This document shows, piece by piece, positions 18,029-27,967 of a DNA stretch of 64,000 bases (positions within the stretch are counted from its first letter, which is position 1; the number at the start of each line of letters is the position of its first letter). This DNA is from an uncultured bacterium. Its GTDB lineage: Bacteria; Acidobacteriota; Aminicenantia; Aminicenantales; CALLJL01. The position numbers and the translations under genes were made by a program. Below the pieces are notes generated by a model, which worked only from the letters and a program-made list of their open reading frames with translations, did not search any database and was not told the origin of the DNA. The stretch is taken from positions 1-64,000 of the forward strand of contig CALLJL010000003.1 of the NCBI GenBank assembly GCA_938092135.1, given 5' to 3'.

Positions 18029-19500
18029 AAAATTTTCTTTCTTTTTTTACTTTTATCTTTCTCTTTTCTTTTTTTAATTAACTCTTCAGCTATTCGGAGT
18101 CCCTCTTCCCTGGTTTCGAAGGCCGCTTCAAGCTGAAGTTCATACAATTTTTTCAATATCTTACCCATGCCCGGCCCAGGTTCAACGCCAAGGGGAATCA
18201 AATCTCGACCCATGATGATTGGTTTTATGGTTTCTCTATTTATATTCCATTCCGCCAGCTTTTTCTTGAACCAAAGAGTCTGGCGGTCGAATTTTTCAAT
18301 CAGGCGGGCCCGGCGCCCAGCTCGGTCAGCCTGGTCGAGATAGATCAGCAGTTCAATTTCGCCATGAACATCGGCCATGAGTCGGTTAAAAGCCTTTTTC
18401 GTAACCACCTGACGATTTTGCCAGAGCTCAGATAGACGGTGGTGCCATCGGACAAGCAAGGGAACTATTTCCCTCAATTCATAATTTCCCCAAGAAAATA
18501 TTTTATAGCGAACAAAAAAATCAATCGTCATCTTCTCGCTGACAACATCGTGACAATTGTTTGTCAGAACCATTCGGCCTTTTTTAAACTCCCAATCCGC
18601 AGTCTTTGGTTTGCCCACATCGTGAAAAAGGCAAGCCAGAAGGAGAGCCAGCTGTTTTCCCGGGGAAAGAGAAGCTATCTGGGCTATCCTCTGGCCTTGA
18701 TCGACTGTGAGCTTAGTGTGATGCCAGACCGTATGATGACCATGCTCATCCTTTTCAGGATGAAAATAGGGGTCCTGTATGGTTAAGGTAAGAGCATAAA
18801 GTTCAGGGTAAAGTTTTTTTAAAGCTGAAAGACGAAAGAGCTCCTCAAGGCCGCGGGAGGGAAGACGAGACTGAAGAAGAATTTTGAAGAGTTCTTCATT
18901 TACTCTTTCGACACTTAAACCGCTGAGATCTATGTTTTTACAAATTTCATAGATAGAGGGATCAACTGAGAATTCTAGAACTGAGGCAAAGCGGGCCACT
19001 CGAAGAACCCGAAGAGGGTCATCTGGAAAAGCAGCGGGATTAGTCAATCTGATAATACCAAGTCGCGTATCCTCGGCCCCACCAAAGGGATCGATGAGCT
19101 GACCATCCTTAAGACGCAGGGCCATGCTGTTACAACGAAAATCTCTCCTTTCGAGATCTCTCTCCAAAGGAAGGAATGGGTCAGCCTGAATTATAAAATC
19201 CCTATGGCTGGCGATTTCAGAGGGTCGAGGAATGTCTTTTCTGGGCAAGGCCACATCATAGGTTTTATTATTTATTGTAAATTTAATTATGCCAAAACTC
19301 TTGCCAACAAGGTCCACTCGTCCGTGGATTTCAAGTTTCTTAATTATTTCCTCAAGGGGATAGCAGGTGACGAGAAGGTCCACATCTTCTGAAGGAACAC
19401 CCCGAAGAAGATCCCGAACATAACCGCCAACAGCATAGACATTTTCATCAAAGAGGCTGACAAAAAGATGGCGATGAGGAAAATCGGGTTTAAGTTTCAT
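18025..19500 (-). CDS. tRNA nucleotidyltransferase / poly(A) polymerase family protein with HD domain
   Basis: The product has the class II nucleotidyltransferase head: GGYVRD (25-30), catalytic Asp39 and Asp41 in EDVDLL, RRDFRCNSMA and the DPLRVLRVARFA nucleotide-recognition block (about 161-172). An HD phosphohydrolase domain follows with LFHDVGKPKT (His293, Asp294). This matches bacterial CCA-adding or poly(A)-adding enzymes with an HD domain. Sequence alone does not tell full CCA addition from A-only or CC-only activity. The end is Lys-rich. It is translationally coupled to galE, an unusual partner. Confidence 0.88.
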   Translation of the reverse strand: MKLKPDFPHRHLFVSLFDENVYAVGGYVRDLLRGVPSEDVDLLVTCYPLEEIIKKLEIHGRVDLVGKSFGIIKFTINNKTYDVALPRKDIPRPSEIASHRDFIIQADPFLPLERDLERRDFRCNSMALRLKDGQLIDPFGGAEDTRLGIIRLTNPAAFPDDPLRVLRVARFASVLEFSVDPSIYEICKNIDLSGLSVERVNEELFKILLQSRLPSRGLEELFRLSALKKLYPELYALTLTIQDPYFHPEKDEHGHHTVWHHTKLTVDQGQRIAQIASLSPGKQLALLLACLFHDVGKPKTADWEFKKGRMVLTNNCHDVVSEKMTIDFFVRYKIFSWGNYELREIVPLLVRWHHRLSELWQNRQVVTKKAFNRLMADVHGEIELLIYLDQADRAGRRARLIEKFDRQTLWFKKKLAEWNINRETIKPIIMGRDLIPLGVEPGPGMGKILKKLYELQLEAAFETREEGLRIAEELIKKRKEKDKSKKRKKIL

Positions 19501-19664
19501 CTTTCTATTTAATCCGGCTTTATCTCACTTTTTATTTTTTAATTCCAAAGCTTCTAAAATTTTCTTCCTCTGGCTTCTTCTCTTCTTTTAAGCCAGATCA
19601 ATTTAAATGATATCATAACAAAAAAGGATAGGGTTTTTAATGAAAAAATTCTTACCTTATGTCC

Positions 19665-19693
19665 TTGTCCCCAAGTTCAGGATACGTTATTAT
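19665..19693 (+). promoter_or_regulatory. Candidate sigma-70 promoter
   Basis: TTGTCC (19665-19670) and TATTAT (19688-19693) are separated by 17 bases and lie about 40 bases before the start at 19732. They match the consensus at four and five of six positions. The downstream gene has no good Shine-Dalgarno. Confidence 0.35.
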
Positions 19694-19731
19694 TGAATAG
19701 ATAAGCTTATGGTTAAATAAAGAAAATCAGA

Positions 19732-20619
19732 ATGATGAAGATAAAAAAGATCAAAGGGCAAAAAACAAACCCTCTACTTATTTTAGGATTGCTGATTTTT
19801 TTCTTTAACTTTAATTCAGCCGTTAAGAAGGACCTTGAAGTTTCCCTTGAAGGGAAAAAAATAGATGCTCTGAGTGGGGCCGGATTAACCATTAACTTTC
19901 TTTTTCGAGTAGCCAATTCTTCCTCGCAGACTTACCAGCTTATAAAAACCAGTCAGCGGACATTAATCAACCAACAGGAATTTTTCCGTTTGGAAAATTC
20001 TCTCGAAAGGCCCATCGAAGTTCCTCCCCAATCAAGTACCTTAATCAATTTACCTGTAAAAATAACCTACGCCTATTTATTTCAAACCCTGCCATCTTTG
20101 AAGGGAATTGAAAGATTTACCTGCAATTTGGTTGGGTGGCTAACTTTAGTTGATCAGAAGCGTCGGGAACAAAAGATTTCTTTTGTCGCCACCGCCGATT
20201 TTCCTTTGTTTAGAGAATGGCCTTTAACCTTTGAACCCCTAGAGGTTAAAAATTTTAGTCTAGGGGGAGCAGATCTTCTTTTGGCTTTTTCTTTAACCAA
20301 CAACAATTCTTTTACCTGGATTCTCCGTTCCCTCGAAGGTTATCTTGAGCTGGCTGGAAAGAAAGTAGGCTCCCTTAGCCAGACTTTTCAGGATTCTCTG
20401 TTTCCAGGCGAAAGTAAGCGGGTGGTTATTCCTCTTTTACTCGATTTTTTTGAACTCGGAAGCGACTTACACTCTTTTCTTGAGGCGCCTGACATTGAAG
20501 CTTCAATTTCGGGAATGATGGAAATAGAAAGCGAGTGGGGAAAATTTCGACTTCCTCTATCAGTCAAGCAAAAGGTCCAGATAAACAGAAATGATTTCCG
20601 TTATTATCCCCACTTATAA
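19732..20619 (+). CDS. Membrane-anchored LEA14-like (WHy domain) protein
   Basis: I cannot name a precise function. The 295-residue protein has one hydrophobic segment at about 14-30 (LLILGLLIFFFNF), so it is probably anchored with the rest outside the cytoplasm. The body looks like two copies of the LEA type 2/WHy beta-sandwich: LEVSLEGKKIDALSGAGLTINFLFRVANSS, and later FEPLEVKNFSLGGADLLLAFSLTNNNSF. That fold is linked to desiccation or stress proteins and to lipoprotein-like scaffolds. The glycosyltransferase gene starts inside its last 29 bases, so the two are co-translated. Confidence 0.6.
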   Translation: MMKIKKIKGQKTNPLLILGLLIFFFNFNSAVKKDLEVSLEGKKIDALSGAGLTINFLFRVANSSSQTYQLIKTSQRTLINQQEFFRLENSLERPIEVPPQSSTLINLPVKITYAYLFQTLPSLKGIERFTCNLVGWLTLVDQKRREQKISFVATADFPLFREWPLTFEPLEVKNFSLGGADLLLAFSLTNNNSFTWILRSLEGYLELAGKKVGSLSQTFQDSLFPGESKRVVIPLLLDFFELGSDLHSFLEAPDIEASISGMMEIESEWGKFRLPLSVKQKVQINRNDFRYYPHL

Positions 20620-21463
20620 TCGAGCCCGTTTCCTTAGCGAAGCAATAGAATCCGTCCTTTCTCAAAGTGCTTTTCAGTCGGGAAAATATGGCTTCGAAAT
20701 TATCATAATTGATGATGGCTCCACCGATGAGACGAAAAAAATTATTGAGCGATTCACTGGACCTATTTATTACTATTATCAACCTCATCAGGGAGTGAGC
20801 CGAGCCAGGAATCATGGCCTTGAAAGGGCTAAAGGAGAATTTATCGCCTTTCTTGATTCCGATGACCTCTGGCTTCCTGAAAAAATTAAAATTCAAATGA
20901 ATGTTATGGAAACATTTCCAAATCTTATGGGCTGTACATCCGATGAAATCTGGCTTCGCCGGGGAAAAAGGGTCAATCCTAAAGAAAAACACCGGAAATA
21001 TTCAGGCTGGATTTTCCCCCAGGCTTTGCCTCTTTGTATTTTAAGTCTTTCGGCCTCTCTGTTCCGACGGATAGTTTTTGAGGAGATTGGTCGATTTGAT
21101 GAGGCTCTCCCTGTTTGCGAAGATTATGATTTTAGCCTCCGTTATTCCCTTCGTTATCCTCTTCATCTTATTGATCGACCTTTGATTATTAAACGAGGTG
21201 GCCATGAGGATCAGCTTTCCAAAAAATTCTGGGGAATGGACCGTTTCCGGATTCAGGCTCTCCTTAAGCTTCTTTCTTTAAATTTAACCCCGCACCAGGC
21301 CTTCCTTGTTCGAAGAGAAATCTGGAGAAAGGCTAAGATAATAAGCCAGGGGGCCGTAAAGAGAGGAAATTTTGAGCTGGCTCAATATTATCAGAATCTT
21401 ATGGATAAGATGGAGGAAGAATTAAATCATATTTTGCCTTTCCTGGAGAAGAAACTCGATTAA
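20591..21463 (+). CDS. Family 2 glycosyltransferase
   Basis: The N-terminal GT-A domain reads ISVIIPTYNRARFLSEAIESVL, with DDGSTDE at 41-47 and a DSDD metal motif at 89-92, and GVSRARNHGLERAKGEF between them. These place it in GT2. The acceptor is unknown. There is a C-terminal helical tail of about 70 residues and no membrane segment. It overlaps the preceding LEA-like gene and precedes thi4 by 64 bases. It might act in surface polysaccharide or glycolipid synthesis, but the neighbours do not decide this. Confidence 0.85.
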   Translation: MISVIIPTYNRARFLSEAIESVLSQSAFQSGKYGFEIIIIDDGSTDETKKIIERFTGPIYYYYQPHQGVSRARNHGLERAKGEFIAFLDSDDLWLPEKIKIQMNVMETFPNLMGCTSDEIWLRRGKRVNPKEKHRKYSGWIFPQALPLCILSLSASLFRRIVFEEIGRFDEALPVCEDYDFSLRYSLRYPLHLIDRPLIIKRGGHEDQLSKKFWGMDRFRIQALLKLLSLNLTPHQAFLVRREIWRKAKIISQGAVKRGNFELAQYYQNLMDKMEEELNHILPFLEKKLD

Positions 21464-21527
21464 GGCCATCTATTTGACCAGCCTTCTATTTCGACCTATA
21501 ATTTAAGCTTACCCTGGAGGTATGATT

Positions 21528-22325
21528 ATGATCGATGAAGTTCAGATTAGCCGAGCTATAATTGATAGTTACTATAGGGAACTTCTTAACTCCCTTGAAG
21601 CTGACGTGGTTATTGGCGGAGCCGGTCCATCTGGTCTTAGTGCAGCCTTTTTTTTGGCCAAAGAGGGCCTCAAAGTAGTGCTTTTTGAGCGAAATTTGCG
21701 ACCTGGTGGGGGGATGGCCGGAGGCGGCATGCTTTTTAATAAAATTGTAGTCCAGGAAGAAGCTAAGCCCTTGCTCGAGCTTTGGGGAATTAGTTACAAG
21801 CCTTTTTCCGAAACTTATTATGTGGCTTCATCCTTAGAAGCCCTGGCTGGGCTTCTCCTCAATGCCCTTAGGGCTGGGGCCAAAATTTTTAATGGGATCT
21901 CCATTGAAGATGTTATGATTCGAAACAGTAAAGTTAGTGGAGTTGTGATTAACTGGTCAGCCGTCGAGTTAGCTAAATTGCATGTAGATCCCCTCTCCAT
22001 CAAGAGCCAATATGTCATTGACGCCACTGGCCATGCCGCTGAAATTGCTCAGGTTGTCGCCCGGAAAACCGAAGGGAAACTGCTCACAGCCACAGGCGGA
22101 GTCATTGGGGAAAAGCCAATGTGGGCAGAGGAGGGAGAGAGGCTCCTTTTAATCAATACACGGGAAATTTATCCTAATCTTTATGTTTGTGGAATGGCAG
22201 CCAATGCCGTCTTTGGAGGGCCCAGAATGGGGCCAATTTTTGGTGGCATGTTGCTTTCCGGACAGCGGGTTGCCTCTTTAATCATAGAAAGGCAAAAGTC
22301 TCAAAAAAACAATAATTTTAAATAA
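21528..22325 (+). CDS. thi4: Thi4-family thiazole synthase, sulfide-dependent (His) type
   Basis: Thi4 makes the ADP-thiazole precursor of thiamine from NAD and glycine. The 265-residue protein shows the FAD/NAD fold (VVIGGAGPSGLSAAF), the RPGGGMAGGGMLF block and the ending GGPRMGPIFGGMLLSG. At the place where yeast Thi4 has its sacrificial Cys205, this protein has His152 in LHVDPL, as in methanogen enzymes that use free sulfide and turn over repeatedly. I start at ATG 21528, seven bases after GGAGG; ATG 21522 is only one base after it. No TPP riboswitch fits in the short upstream gap. Confidence 0.9.
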   Translation: MIDEVQISRAIIDSYYRELLNSLEADVVIGGAGPSGLSAAFFLAKEGLKVVLFERNLRPGGGMAGGGMLFNKIVVQEEAKPLLELWGISYKPFSETYYVASSLEALAGLLLNALRAGAKIFNGISIEDVMIRNSKVSGVVINWSAVELAKLHVDPLSIKSQYVIDATGHAAEIAQVVARKTEGKLLTATGGVIGEKPMWAEEGERLLLINTREIYPNLYVCGMAANAVFGGPRMGPIFGGMLLSGQRVASLIIERQKSQKNNNFK

Positions 22326-22330
22326 AAAAT

Positions 22331-23086
22331 TTAGAACCGATAATTGAGGCCCACGGAAAACTGATATCCACCTAAATCAAAGGGTTCAAAACCCTCAAAT
22401 CCTTCTTTCAAAGTTCCTTTGAGGTTATTATATCGAAACTCGACCTCAATGGCCATCCGTTGGGCAATCCGAAACATGAGGCCACCAAAGGCATAATAAC
22501 CAAAGGAAAAATTGTTATCGTCACGGGCATTGGTGGGATAAATAGGGTAGATATCTACTTCTCCAAGGCTGGGGTCATCATAAATCCAGGGATCGCTGAA
22601 ATCAATCATATCTCCCTGTAAGCGGACGCTCCAAATGTAAAGGCCAAGACCACCGCCAAAGTAGGGAGAAAAACTGGCTCGATAACCAAGGGGAATTAAT
22701 TTCAGGCCTGCCATAATCGGAGTAATGGAAACACCAAAAACATGACTAATGGCAAAGGCTCCCCTGTAGTGCTTGGCGGGAAAAGCAAAATCACCTTCGG
22801 CAAAGGAATAACCCACATAATCTTTATAAAAACCAGCTCGATTTTTACTATAACCATCAAGGCCCACTACCAGGCTTAGCTGAGAGGCCAGATATTTTTC
22901 ATAAACGAAGCCTAAGGTTGAATTCTGATAGTTGGCATGGGTAAAGTCCATATTTTCAAATTCAATATCCCAGAGGTCGCTTTTAGCTCGGGGAACAAAA
23001 TAACCGAGCCTAATGGAAATCGCATCAGCAAAGATAAAAGAATGAATAAAAAGGATGCCAATTAAAAGGGGTAAAATTTTTTTCAT
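22331..23086 (-). CDS. Outer-membrane beta-barrel-like protein
   Basis: The 251-residue product has a clear Sec signal (MKKILPLLIGILFIHSFIFADA, cleavage near residue 22) and then alternating beta-strand-like stretches rich in Gly and aromatics, ending in a strand with a terminal Phe (GLNYRF), the usual barrel signature. No family motif was recognised. The start is ATG 23086, preceded by AAGGAG; a TTG further upstream is less likely. It converges on thi4 with only five bases between stops. Confidence 0.65.
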   Translation of the reverse strand: MKKILPLLIGILFIHSFIFADAISIRLGYFVPRAKSDLWDIEFENMDFTHANYQNSTLGFVYEKYLASQLSLVVGLDGYSKNRAGFYKDYVGYSFAEGDFAFPAKHYRGAFAISHVFGVSITPIMAGLKLIPLGYRASFSPYFGGGLGLYIWSVRLQGDMIDFSDPWIYDDPSLGEVDIYPIYPTNARDDNNFSFGYYAFGGLMFRIAQRMAIEVEFRYNNLKGTLKEGFEGFEPFDLGGYQFSVGLNYRF

Positions 23087-23299
23087 TTTTTTTCTCCTTA
23101 TCAAATAAAAAGCAATTTTTATGCCAATCTTTTCATTATCTTTTTAGAATGAAAACAATTTCTTCTTTGAATCCGCCTGTTCTCAAAATAGGTCATTTGT
23201 CTTTCTATTAGCTGACCAGGAGAATAAACTGGTTTACCAATTTAAAAGATGATTCCTAAACTAGATTTCAATCTCTGGGGTCAAAATTGCTCCTTCGAA

Positions 23300-25228
23300 T
23301 CATTTGACTTTAGCCCCAGCTGGGACGTCCCGATCGAAAAAGGGAATAATGGCTCGTCCGCCAACTTCGGCTGCCAAGAGCATTGCTTGGGATTCAATTC
23401 CTCTGATGATGGCCGGTTTGAGATTCACAATCACCACGATTTTTTTGCCAATTAGATCTTCAGGCGAATAGGTTTCCGCCACTCCCGCGACCATTGTTCT
23501 TGTTTCATCACCGATATTAACCTCAAGTCGTAGTAGTTTATCGGTGCCAGGGACCCTTTCGGCCTTAATGACTTCGGCTACCCGCAAATCCATTCTTTTA
23601 AATTCATCGAAGGAAATCATTTCTCCCTTTTGCTCCATTCTGACCTCCTTTTTAATTTCTCTTCCCAGGAAATCTTGGAGAGAGACCCGGGGAAAAAGGG
23701 CTTCTGGTTTTTGCATTTGATTGTCGGCGGAAAAAAGGTCCGGGTTAATCTCGTGGAATTTTAGTGAACTTATGGGCCTTTTTTCACCCAACATCTCCCA
23801 GATTTTTTCAGCTGAAGCCGGCATAACCGGATAAATAAGATAAGCGATACCCCAGAGACCACGAGCACACTCGAGCAATATGCGAGCCAGCCGTCCTCTT
23901 TTCTCTTTTATTGAGGCCAGCTTCCAGGGTTCATTATCAGCCAAATACTTATTAAGCTGATTAATGAAGGCCCAAATTTCTTCAAGGGCCCGATTAATGG
24001 CATAATCTTCAAAAAGAATTTTAACTTTTTCTTTGAGTTGAGAAAAAGCTTCTTTGAGAGCTAAATCGCTTTGGTTTTCGGGCTCAGCTCCTTCAATTTT
24101 TCCCTGGAAATAATTCCAAATCATGGTTAATGTCCGCTGGACCAGATTTCCCAGGTCGTTAGCCAAATCTGAATTAACTCGATGCAAAAAGCCTTCATGG
24201 GAAAAGTTGCCATCCTGGCCAAGGGGAATTTCCCTTAGCAAAAAATAGCGCAGAGGATCAGGACCGAAAGCATCTAGGATGATGTGTGGATCGAGCACAT
24301 TACCCTTGGATTTGGACATTTTAGTTTCGTCCTTAAGCCACCAGCCATGGCCAAAAACCGTTCGGGGAAGGGGCAATTCAGCGGCCATTAAAAAAGCGGG
24401 CCAAAAAATAGCATGAAAACGGAGAATATCTTTGCCAATAAGATGGAGATCGGCCGGCCAAAACCTCTCAAAAAGTTCATTATTCCAGCCATAGCCTATG
24501 CCAGTAACGTAATTATGAAGAGCATCGAACCAAACATAAATGGTGTGCTGGGGATCATCAGGAACAGGTATGCCCCATTTAACCGTTGTCCTGGTAATGC
24601 TAAGATCCTTTAATCCTTGCCGGACAAAGGAAACGACCTCATTCATCCGCCCTGGAGGCCGGACGAAATCTGGATTGGCCGCATAGAAATCAAGAAGTTT
24701 TTGTTGATAAGCTGAAAGTCTAAAATAATAACACTCCTCAGAGACAAGAATAGCTTTTTTGCCACAGTCAGGGCAGATTTTTTCGCCCGAAGGCTCGAGG
24801 GGCACATCTTCAGCCAGGAAATTTTCATCGGAAATGCAGTACCAGCCCTTATATATGCCTTTATAGATATCGCCTTTGTCTTTTAACTTCTGAAAAATTT
24901 TTTGGACCCCCTTTTCATGAAATGGTTCAGTTGTCCGGATGAAAAAGTCATAGGAGATGTTCAAAGCGAGCCAGAGATCCTTAAACCTCAAAACCACCTG
25001 ATCGGCCAGCTCCTTTGGCTTGAGACCTCTTTCTGAGGCTGCCCTCTCAATTTTCTGGCCGTGCTCATCTGTCCCGGTGAGAAAAAAGACTTCATGGCCA
25101 CAGAGGCGATGAAAACGGGCAAGGGCGTCGGCGATGATGGTGGTATAGGCGTGGCCAATATGAGGAACATCATTGACGTAATAAATTGGGGTGGTGACAT
25201 AAAATTTCGTTCGATTTTTAGTGACCAC
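23300..25228 (-). CDS. metG: Methionyl-tRNA synthetase with C-terminal tRNA-binding domain
   Basis: The enzyme charges tRNA-Met. The Rossmann domain has the HIGH motif (PHIGHAY, near residue 20) and the KMSKS loop ([15 protein letters not shown]). A short zinc-like segment has one Cys pair (CPDC) plus a lone Cys (WYCISDENF). The C-terminal 110 residues form the EMAP/Trbp111-like domain ([29 protein letters not shown] ... [12 protein letters not shown]). The 642-residue length agrees. The start GTG at 25228 overlaps the folE stop by 11 bases. Confidence 0.96.
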   Translation of the reverse strand: MVTKNRTKFYVTTPIYYVNDVPHIGHAYTTIIADALARFHRLCGHEVFFLTGTDEHGQKIERAASERGLKPKELADQVVLRFKDLWLALNISYDFFIRTTEPFHEKGVQKIFQKLKDKGDIYKGIYKGWYCISDENFLAEDVPLEPSGEKICPDCGKKAILVSEECYYFRLSAYQQKLLDFYAANPDFVRPPGRMNEVVSFVRQGLKDLSITRTTVKWGIPVPDDPQHTIYVWFDALHNYVTGIGYGWNNELFERFWPADLHLIGKDILRFHAIFWPAFLMAAELPLPRTVFGHGWWLKDETKMSKSKGNVLDPHIILDAFGPDPLRYFLLREIPLGQDGNFSHEGFLHRVNSDLANDLGNLVQRTLTMIWNYFQGKIEGAEPENQSDLALKEAFSQLKEKVKILFEDYAINRALEEIWAFINQLNKYLADNEPWKLASIKEKRGRLARILLECARGLWGIAYLIYPVMPASAEKIWEMLGEKRPISSLKFHEINPDLFSADNQMQKPEALFPRVSLQDFLGREIKKEVRMEQKGEMISFDEFKRMDLRVAEVIKAERVPGTDKLLRLEVNIGDETRTMVAGVAETYSPEDLIGKKIVVIVNLKPAIIRGIESQAMLLAAEVGGRAIIPFFDRDVPAGAKVK

Positions 25229-25817
25229 CTGACCTATCTCCCATGATTAAAGTTAAAGCCTCAGACCGGGTAGCGGGGTTGTTCCGGAAAGAACCCCGCA
25301 CGGCTGAGGTAACGGTAATGGAGCGGGGCTTTTTAACCCCCCTCATGGACATGCACATATGTTCGGCTTCAATTATAACCATAACCCCAAGTGGCTTTAG
25401 TTGTTCATCAAGTAAATCGGCAATTTGTTTGGTCAGCCGCTCCTGGACCTGAAGTCTTCGCGAAAGAATATCCACCACTCGAGCTATTTTGCTTAAGCCA
25501 ACAATTCTTCCCCCCTTGGGAATATAGGCAATATGAGCCTGCCCAGCAAAGGGAAGAAGATGGTGCTCGCACATGGAATAAAGAGGGATATTTTTAATTA
25601 AAACCATTTCATCATGGCGTTCCTCATGAACAGTTGAGATGGGCTCTTTCGGGTCCTCTGTTAAACCGCCAAGTATTTCAGCAAACATATGAGCAACACG
25701 CTGGGGAGTTTTTTTTAGTCCAGGGCGCTCAGGATCTTCGCCTACTCCTTCAAGAATTAATCTTACCCCCTCTTCTATTTTTTTTAAATCAATTTTTATT
25801 TTTCTGCCTTTTTTCAT
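25218..25817 (-). CDS. folE: GTP cyclohydrolase I
   Basis: FolE opens the pterin route, giving dihydroneopterin triphosphate for folate, and also supplies queuosine precursors. Zinc ligands are in MCEHHLLPF and [11 protein letters not shown], and the [12 protein letters not shown] and [10 protein letters not shown] motifs are present. I start at ATG 25817 ([13 protein letters not shown]), four bases after the larC stop, with AAGGA in range. Longer in-frame starts would overlap larC. It belongs to the sirtuin-larC-folE-metG block. Confidence 0.95.
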   Translation of the reverse strand: MKKGRKIKIDLKKIEEGVRLILEGVGEDPERPGLKKTPQRVAHMFAEILGGLTEDPKEPISTVHEERHDEMVLIKNIPLYSMCEHHLLPFAGQAHIAYIPKGGRIVGLSKIARVVDILSRRLQVQERLTKQIADLLDEQLKPLGVMVIIEAEHMCMSMRGVKKPRSITVTSAVRGSFRNNPATRSEALTLIMGDRSGGH

Positions 25818-25821
25818 TATT

Positions 25822-27021
25822 CTATAGTCCTTTTTTTCTCCTTTTCCAGGCATCAATAACTAACTGCTGAATTTCTTTCAGAGGAACTAACTTTTTCTCG
25901 GCCAACTTGCAACAGGCATCATATTCCGGTTGTACCTGAATGATTCTATCCTGAAAAAGGGCTATCTTTACTGGAATTTTTTCTCCATCAATCTCAACGG
26001 TTTCAATTCTCCTTTCAAGGACCTGTCTCTCAATAGGATGAAAGCGAAGACCTAAGGTCGTCGTTTCCTTAAATAGAATTTCAAAAACTTTATCCATTTT
26101 ATCAGCAGAAGCGAGAACCGTCAATTGAGTAGCCAACCGCCCCTTTTTCATGATTATTGGAGTCTGAGAAACATCTAAGGCTCCAGCTTTAAGGAGCTTT
26201 TCACATGTCTGAGCCAGAACTTGAGGGGTAGCATCATCGATGTTTGTGCTGATTTCATAAATAAGGGGTGCCTTTCGGGAGGTCCCTTCCTCGCCCAGGA
26301 AAACCCGAAGAAGATTTGGAAAGTCAGGAAAATCGCGGGAACCGGCGCCATAGCCAACCCGGTTAATAGTTATTTGAGGGAAAATTAAGAAGAAATTAAC
26401 TAGGGTGGCTATAATTGCCGCCCCCGTCGGAGTGGTTAATTCAACTTGAGGACCATAGGAATAGACAGGAATACCTTTGAGGATTTCGCTGACAGCAGGG
26501 GGTGGAACAGGAAGGAGACCGTGGGCTGTTTTTACCCAGCCTGAGCCGAGATTAATGGGAGCACAGGTTATTCTGTCTATTTCCAATTTTTCTAGAAGCC
26601 AGCAGGTGCCGAGAATATCCACCAACGCATCGTTAGCTCCGGCTTCATGAAGATGAATCTCATCGATGGGTTGGCGATGGACCTTAGCTTCAGCTTCGAA
26701 AAGAGTTTGGAAGATTTTTTGGGAATTTTCTTTTACCTGAGAAGAAAAAGGTGTAGCCTCAATAAGTTTCTGAATTTCAAACCATCTTCTTGCTTTAAGT
26801 TTCTTTTTTTCAGGTAAAATTACCTCGACTCGGCGGCCGCGAAGGTTTGCCCGCTCGACCTCACTTATCCTAATCTTAACATCCAGCCCCAATTGCTCAA
26901 TGGCTTTCTTAAAATCCCTTTGGTTCACTCCGAGATCAAGCAAGGCGGCCAAAATCATATCGCCGCTTAAGCCAGCCCAGGGCTGAAAATGGAGAATTCT
27001 TATTCCTTTTTTTCTTTCCAT
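25822..27021 (-). CDS. larC: LarC-type nickel insertion protein (pyridinium bisthiocarboxylate nickel chelatase)
   Basis: LarC inserts nickel into the pincer cofactor of lactate-racemase-like enzymes. The 399-residue protein carries the family blocks: [15 protein letters not shown] near the start, [17 protein letters not shown] (about 123-139), [17 protein letters not shown], and [11 protein letters not shown] followed by [12 protein letters not shown]. In Lactobacillus this gene needs a frameshift to be full length; here it is one open frame. larA, larB and larE are not in this window, so the client enzyme is unknown. Confidence 0.9.
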   Translation of the reverse strand: MERKKGIRILHFQPWAGLSGDMILAALLDLGVNQRDFKKAIEQLGLDVKIRISEVERANLRGRRVEVILPEKKKLKARRWFEIQKLIEATPFSSQVKENSQKIFQTLFEAEAKVHRQPIDEIHLHEAGANDALVDILGTCWLLEKLEIDRITCAPINLGSGWVKTAHGLLPVPPPAVSEILKGIPVYSYGPQVELTTPTGAAIIATLVNFFLIFPQITINRVGYGAGSRDFPDFPNLLRVFLGEEGTSRKAPLIYEISTNIDDATPQVLAQTCEKLLKAGALDVSQTPIIMKKGRLATQLTVLASADKMDKVFEILFKETTTLGLRFHPIERQVLERRIETVEIDGEKIPVKIALFQDRIIQVQPEYDACCKLAEKKLVPLKEIQQLVIDAWKRRKKGL

Positions 27022-27026
27022 TAAAG

Positions 27027-27788
27027 TTACTCTATTTTCTCCTCGCTTTCTTCCGAAAGGAGCTGATCAATTAGAGGAAGAATTTTTCCAGCTTTTCCAT
27101 AAATAGTAAAATCAGCATAAGAGCTGAGGGGTGTTGGCTCAAGATTGATTTCAATTAATATGGCTCCATTCTGTTGGGCAATAAGAGGAAAAGAAGCTGC
27201 TGGTTGAACCAAGGCTGAAGTTCCTATGACCATCATAACTTTGGTGTGATAGAGAGCTTGCAAGGAAGCTTCAAATACATCGGAGGGAAGGGCTTCGCCA
27301 AACCAGACCACATGGGGTCGAAGGAGGGAGCCACAATCAGGACAAAGGGGCGGAATCTGGCTCAAGGGGACCTGGCGATTTTCAAAAACTTTGCCTTCTT
27401 TAGTGCACCTTACCTTCCAAATATTGCCATGAAGTTCAATAATTTTCGTTGAACCTGCCTTTTGGTGAAGACCATCAACATTCTGGGTAATCAAAACAAA
27501 AAAGGGAAAATATTTTTCCCACTTAGCAATAACAACATGAGCCGGATTGGGCTCAACATTATAAATTTTTTGCCGGCGCCAATCGTACCATTCCCAGACT
27601 AACCCTGGGTTTCTCGCAAAAGCTTCTGGCGTAGCTAAATCTTCTGCTCTGAATTGACGCCAGAGACCATCGGGGCCACGAAAGGTAGGTACTCCTGATT
27701 CAGCCGAAACTCCGGCGCCGGTAAGAATGACTATAGAAGGTCGCTGGATAAGAATTTTGCTAATTTTTCTTATATTCTCGTCTATCAT
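27027..27788 (-). CDS. cobB: NAD-dependent deacylase, class III sirtuin (CobB/SIRT5-like)
   Basis: This sirtuin removes acyl groups from lysine using NAD. The NAD motif GAGVSAESGVPTFRG (24-38), TQNVDGLHQKAG and the catalytic His in ELHGN are intact. Tyr68 and Arg71 (WYDWRR) form the Y-x2-R pair that gives class III enzymes preference for succinyl or malonyl lysine. The zinc area has a single Cys (VRCTKEG) and a CPDC pair. It is five bases upstream of larC, so it heads this transcript. Confidence 0.9.
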   Translation of the reverse strand: MIDENIRKISKILIQRPSIVILTGAGVSAESGVPTFRGPDGLWRQFRAEDLATPEAFARNPGLVWEWYDWRRQKIYNVEPNPAHVVIAKWEKYFPFFVLITQNVDGLHQKAGSTKIIELHGNIWKVRCTKEGKVFENRQVPLSQIPPLCPDCGSLLRPHVVWFGEALPSDVFEASLQALYHTKVMMVIGTSALVQPAASFPLIAQQNGAILIEINLEPTPLSSYADFTIYGKAGKILPLIDQLLSEESEEKIE

Positions 27789-27967
27789 GATTCTTATCGT
27801 TTAATATAATAAGGTTATTTTTTCCAAATCTATTTTTCTAAGAATACTCTTTTAAGTTTTAAAAATCAAAAGGTAAGAGGAAATATTATTCCTCAATTAT
27901 TTTGGGGAGAAAGATTTATTTGGCCAAAAACCAATAAAAAGCCTTCCTTTGATTCTTCATTATTTCT

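Noticed and set aside
19570-19596. Hairpin CTGGCTT/AAGCCAG as a terminator
   Set aside because: It is upstream of the minus-strand nucleotidyltransferase and of the plus-strand gene; neither strand has a gene ending there and the loop is 13 nt.
21464-21527. TPP riboswitch before thi4
   Set aside because: The gap is 64 bases and lacks the CUGAGA and related conserved elements, which need around 100 bases.
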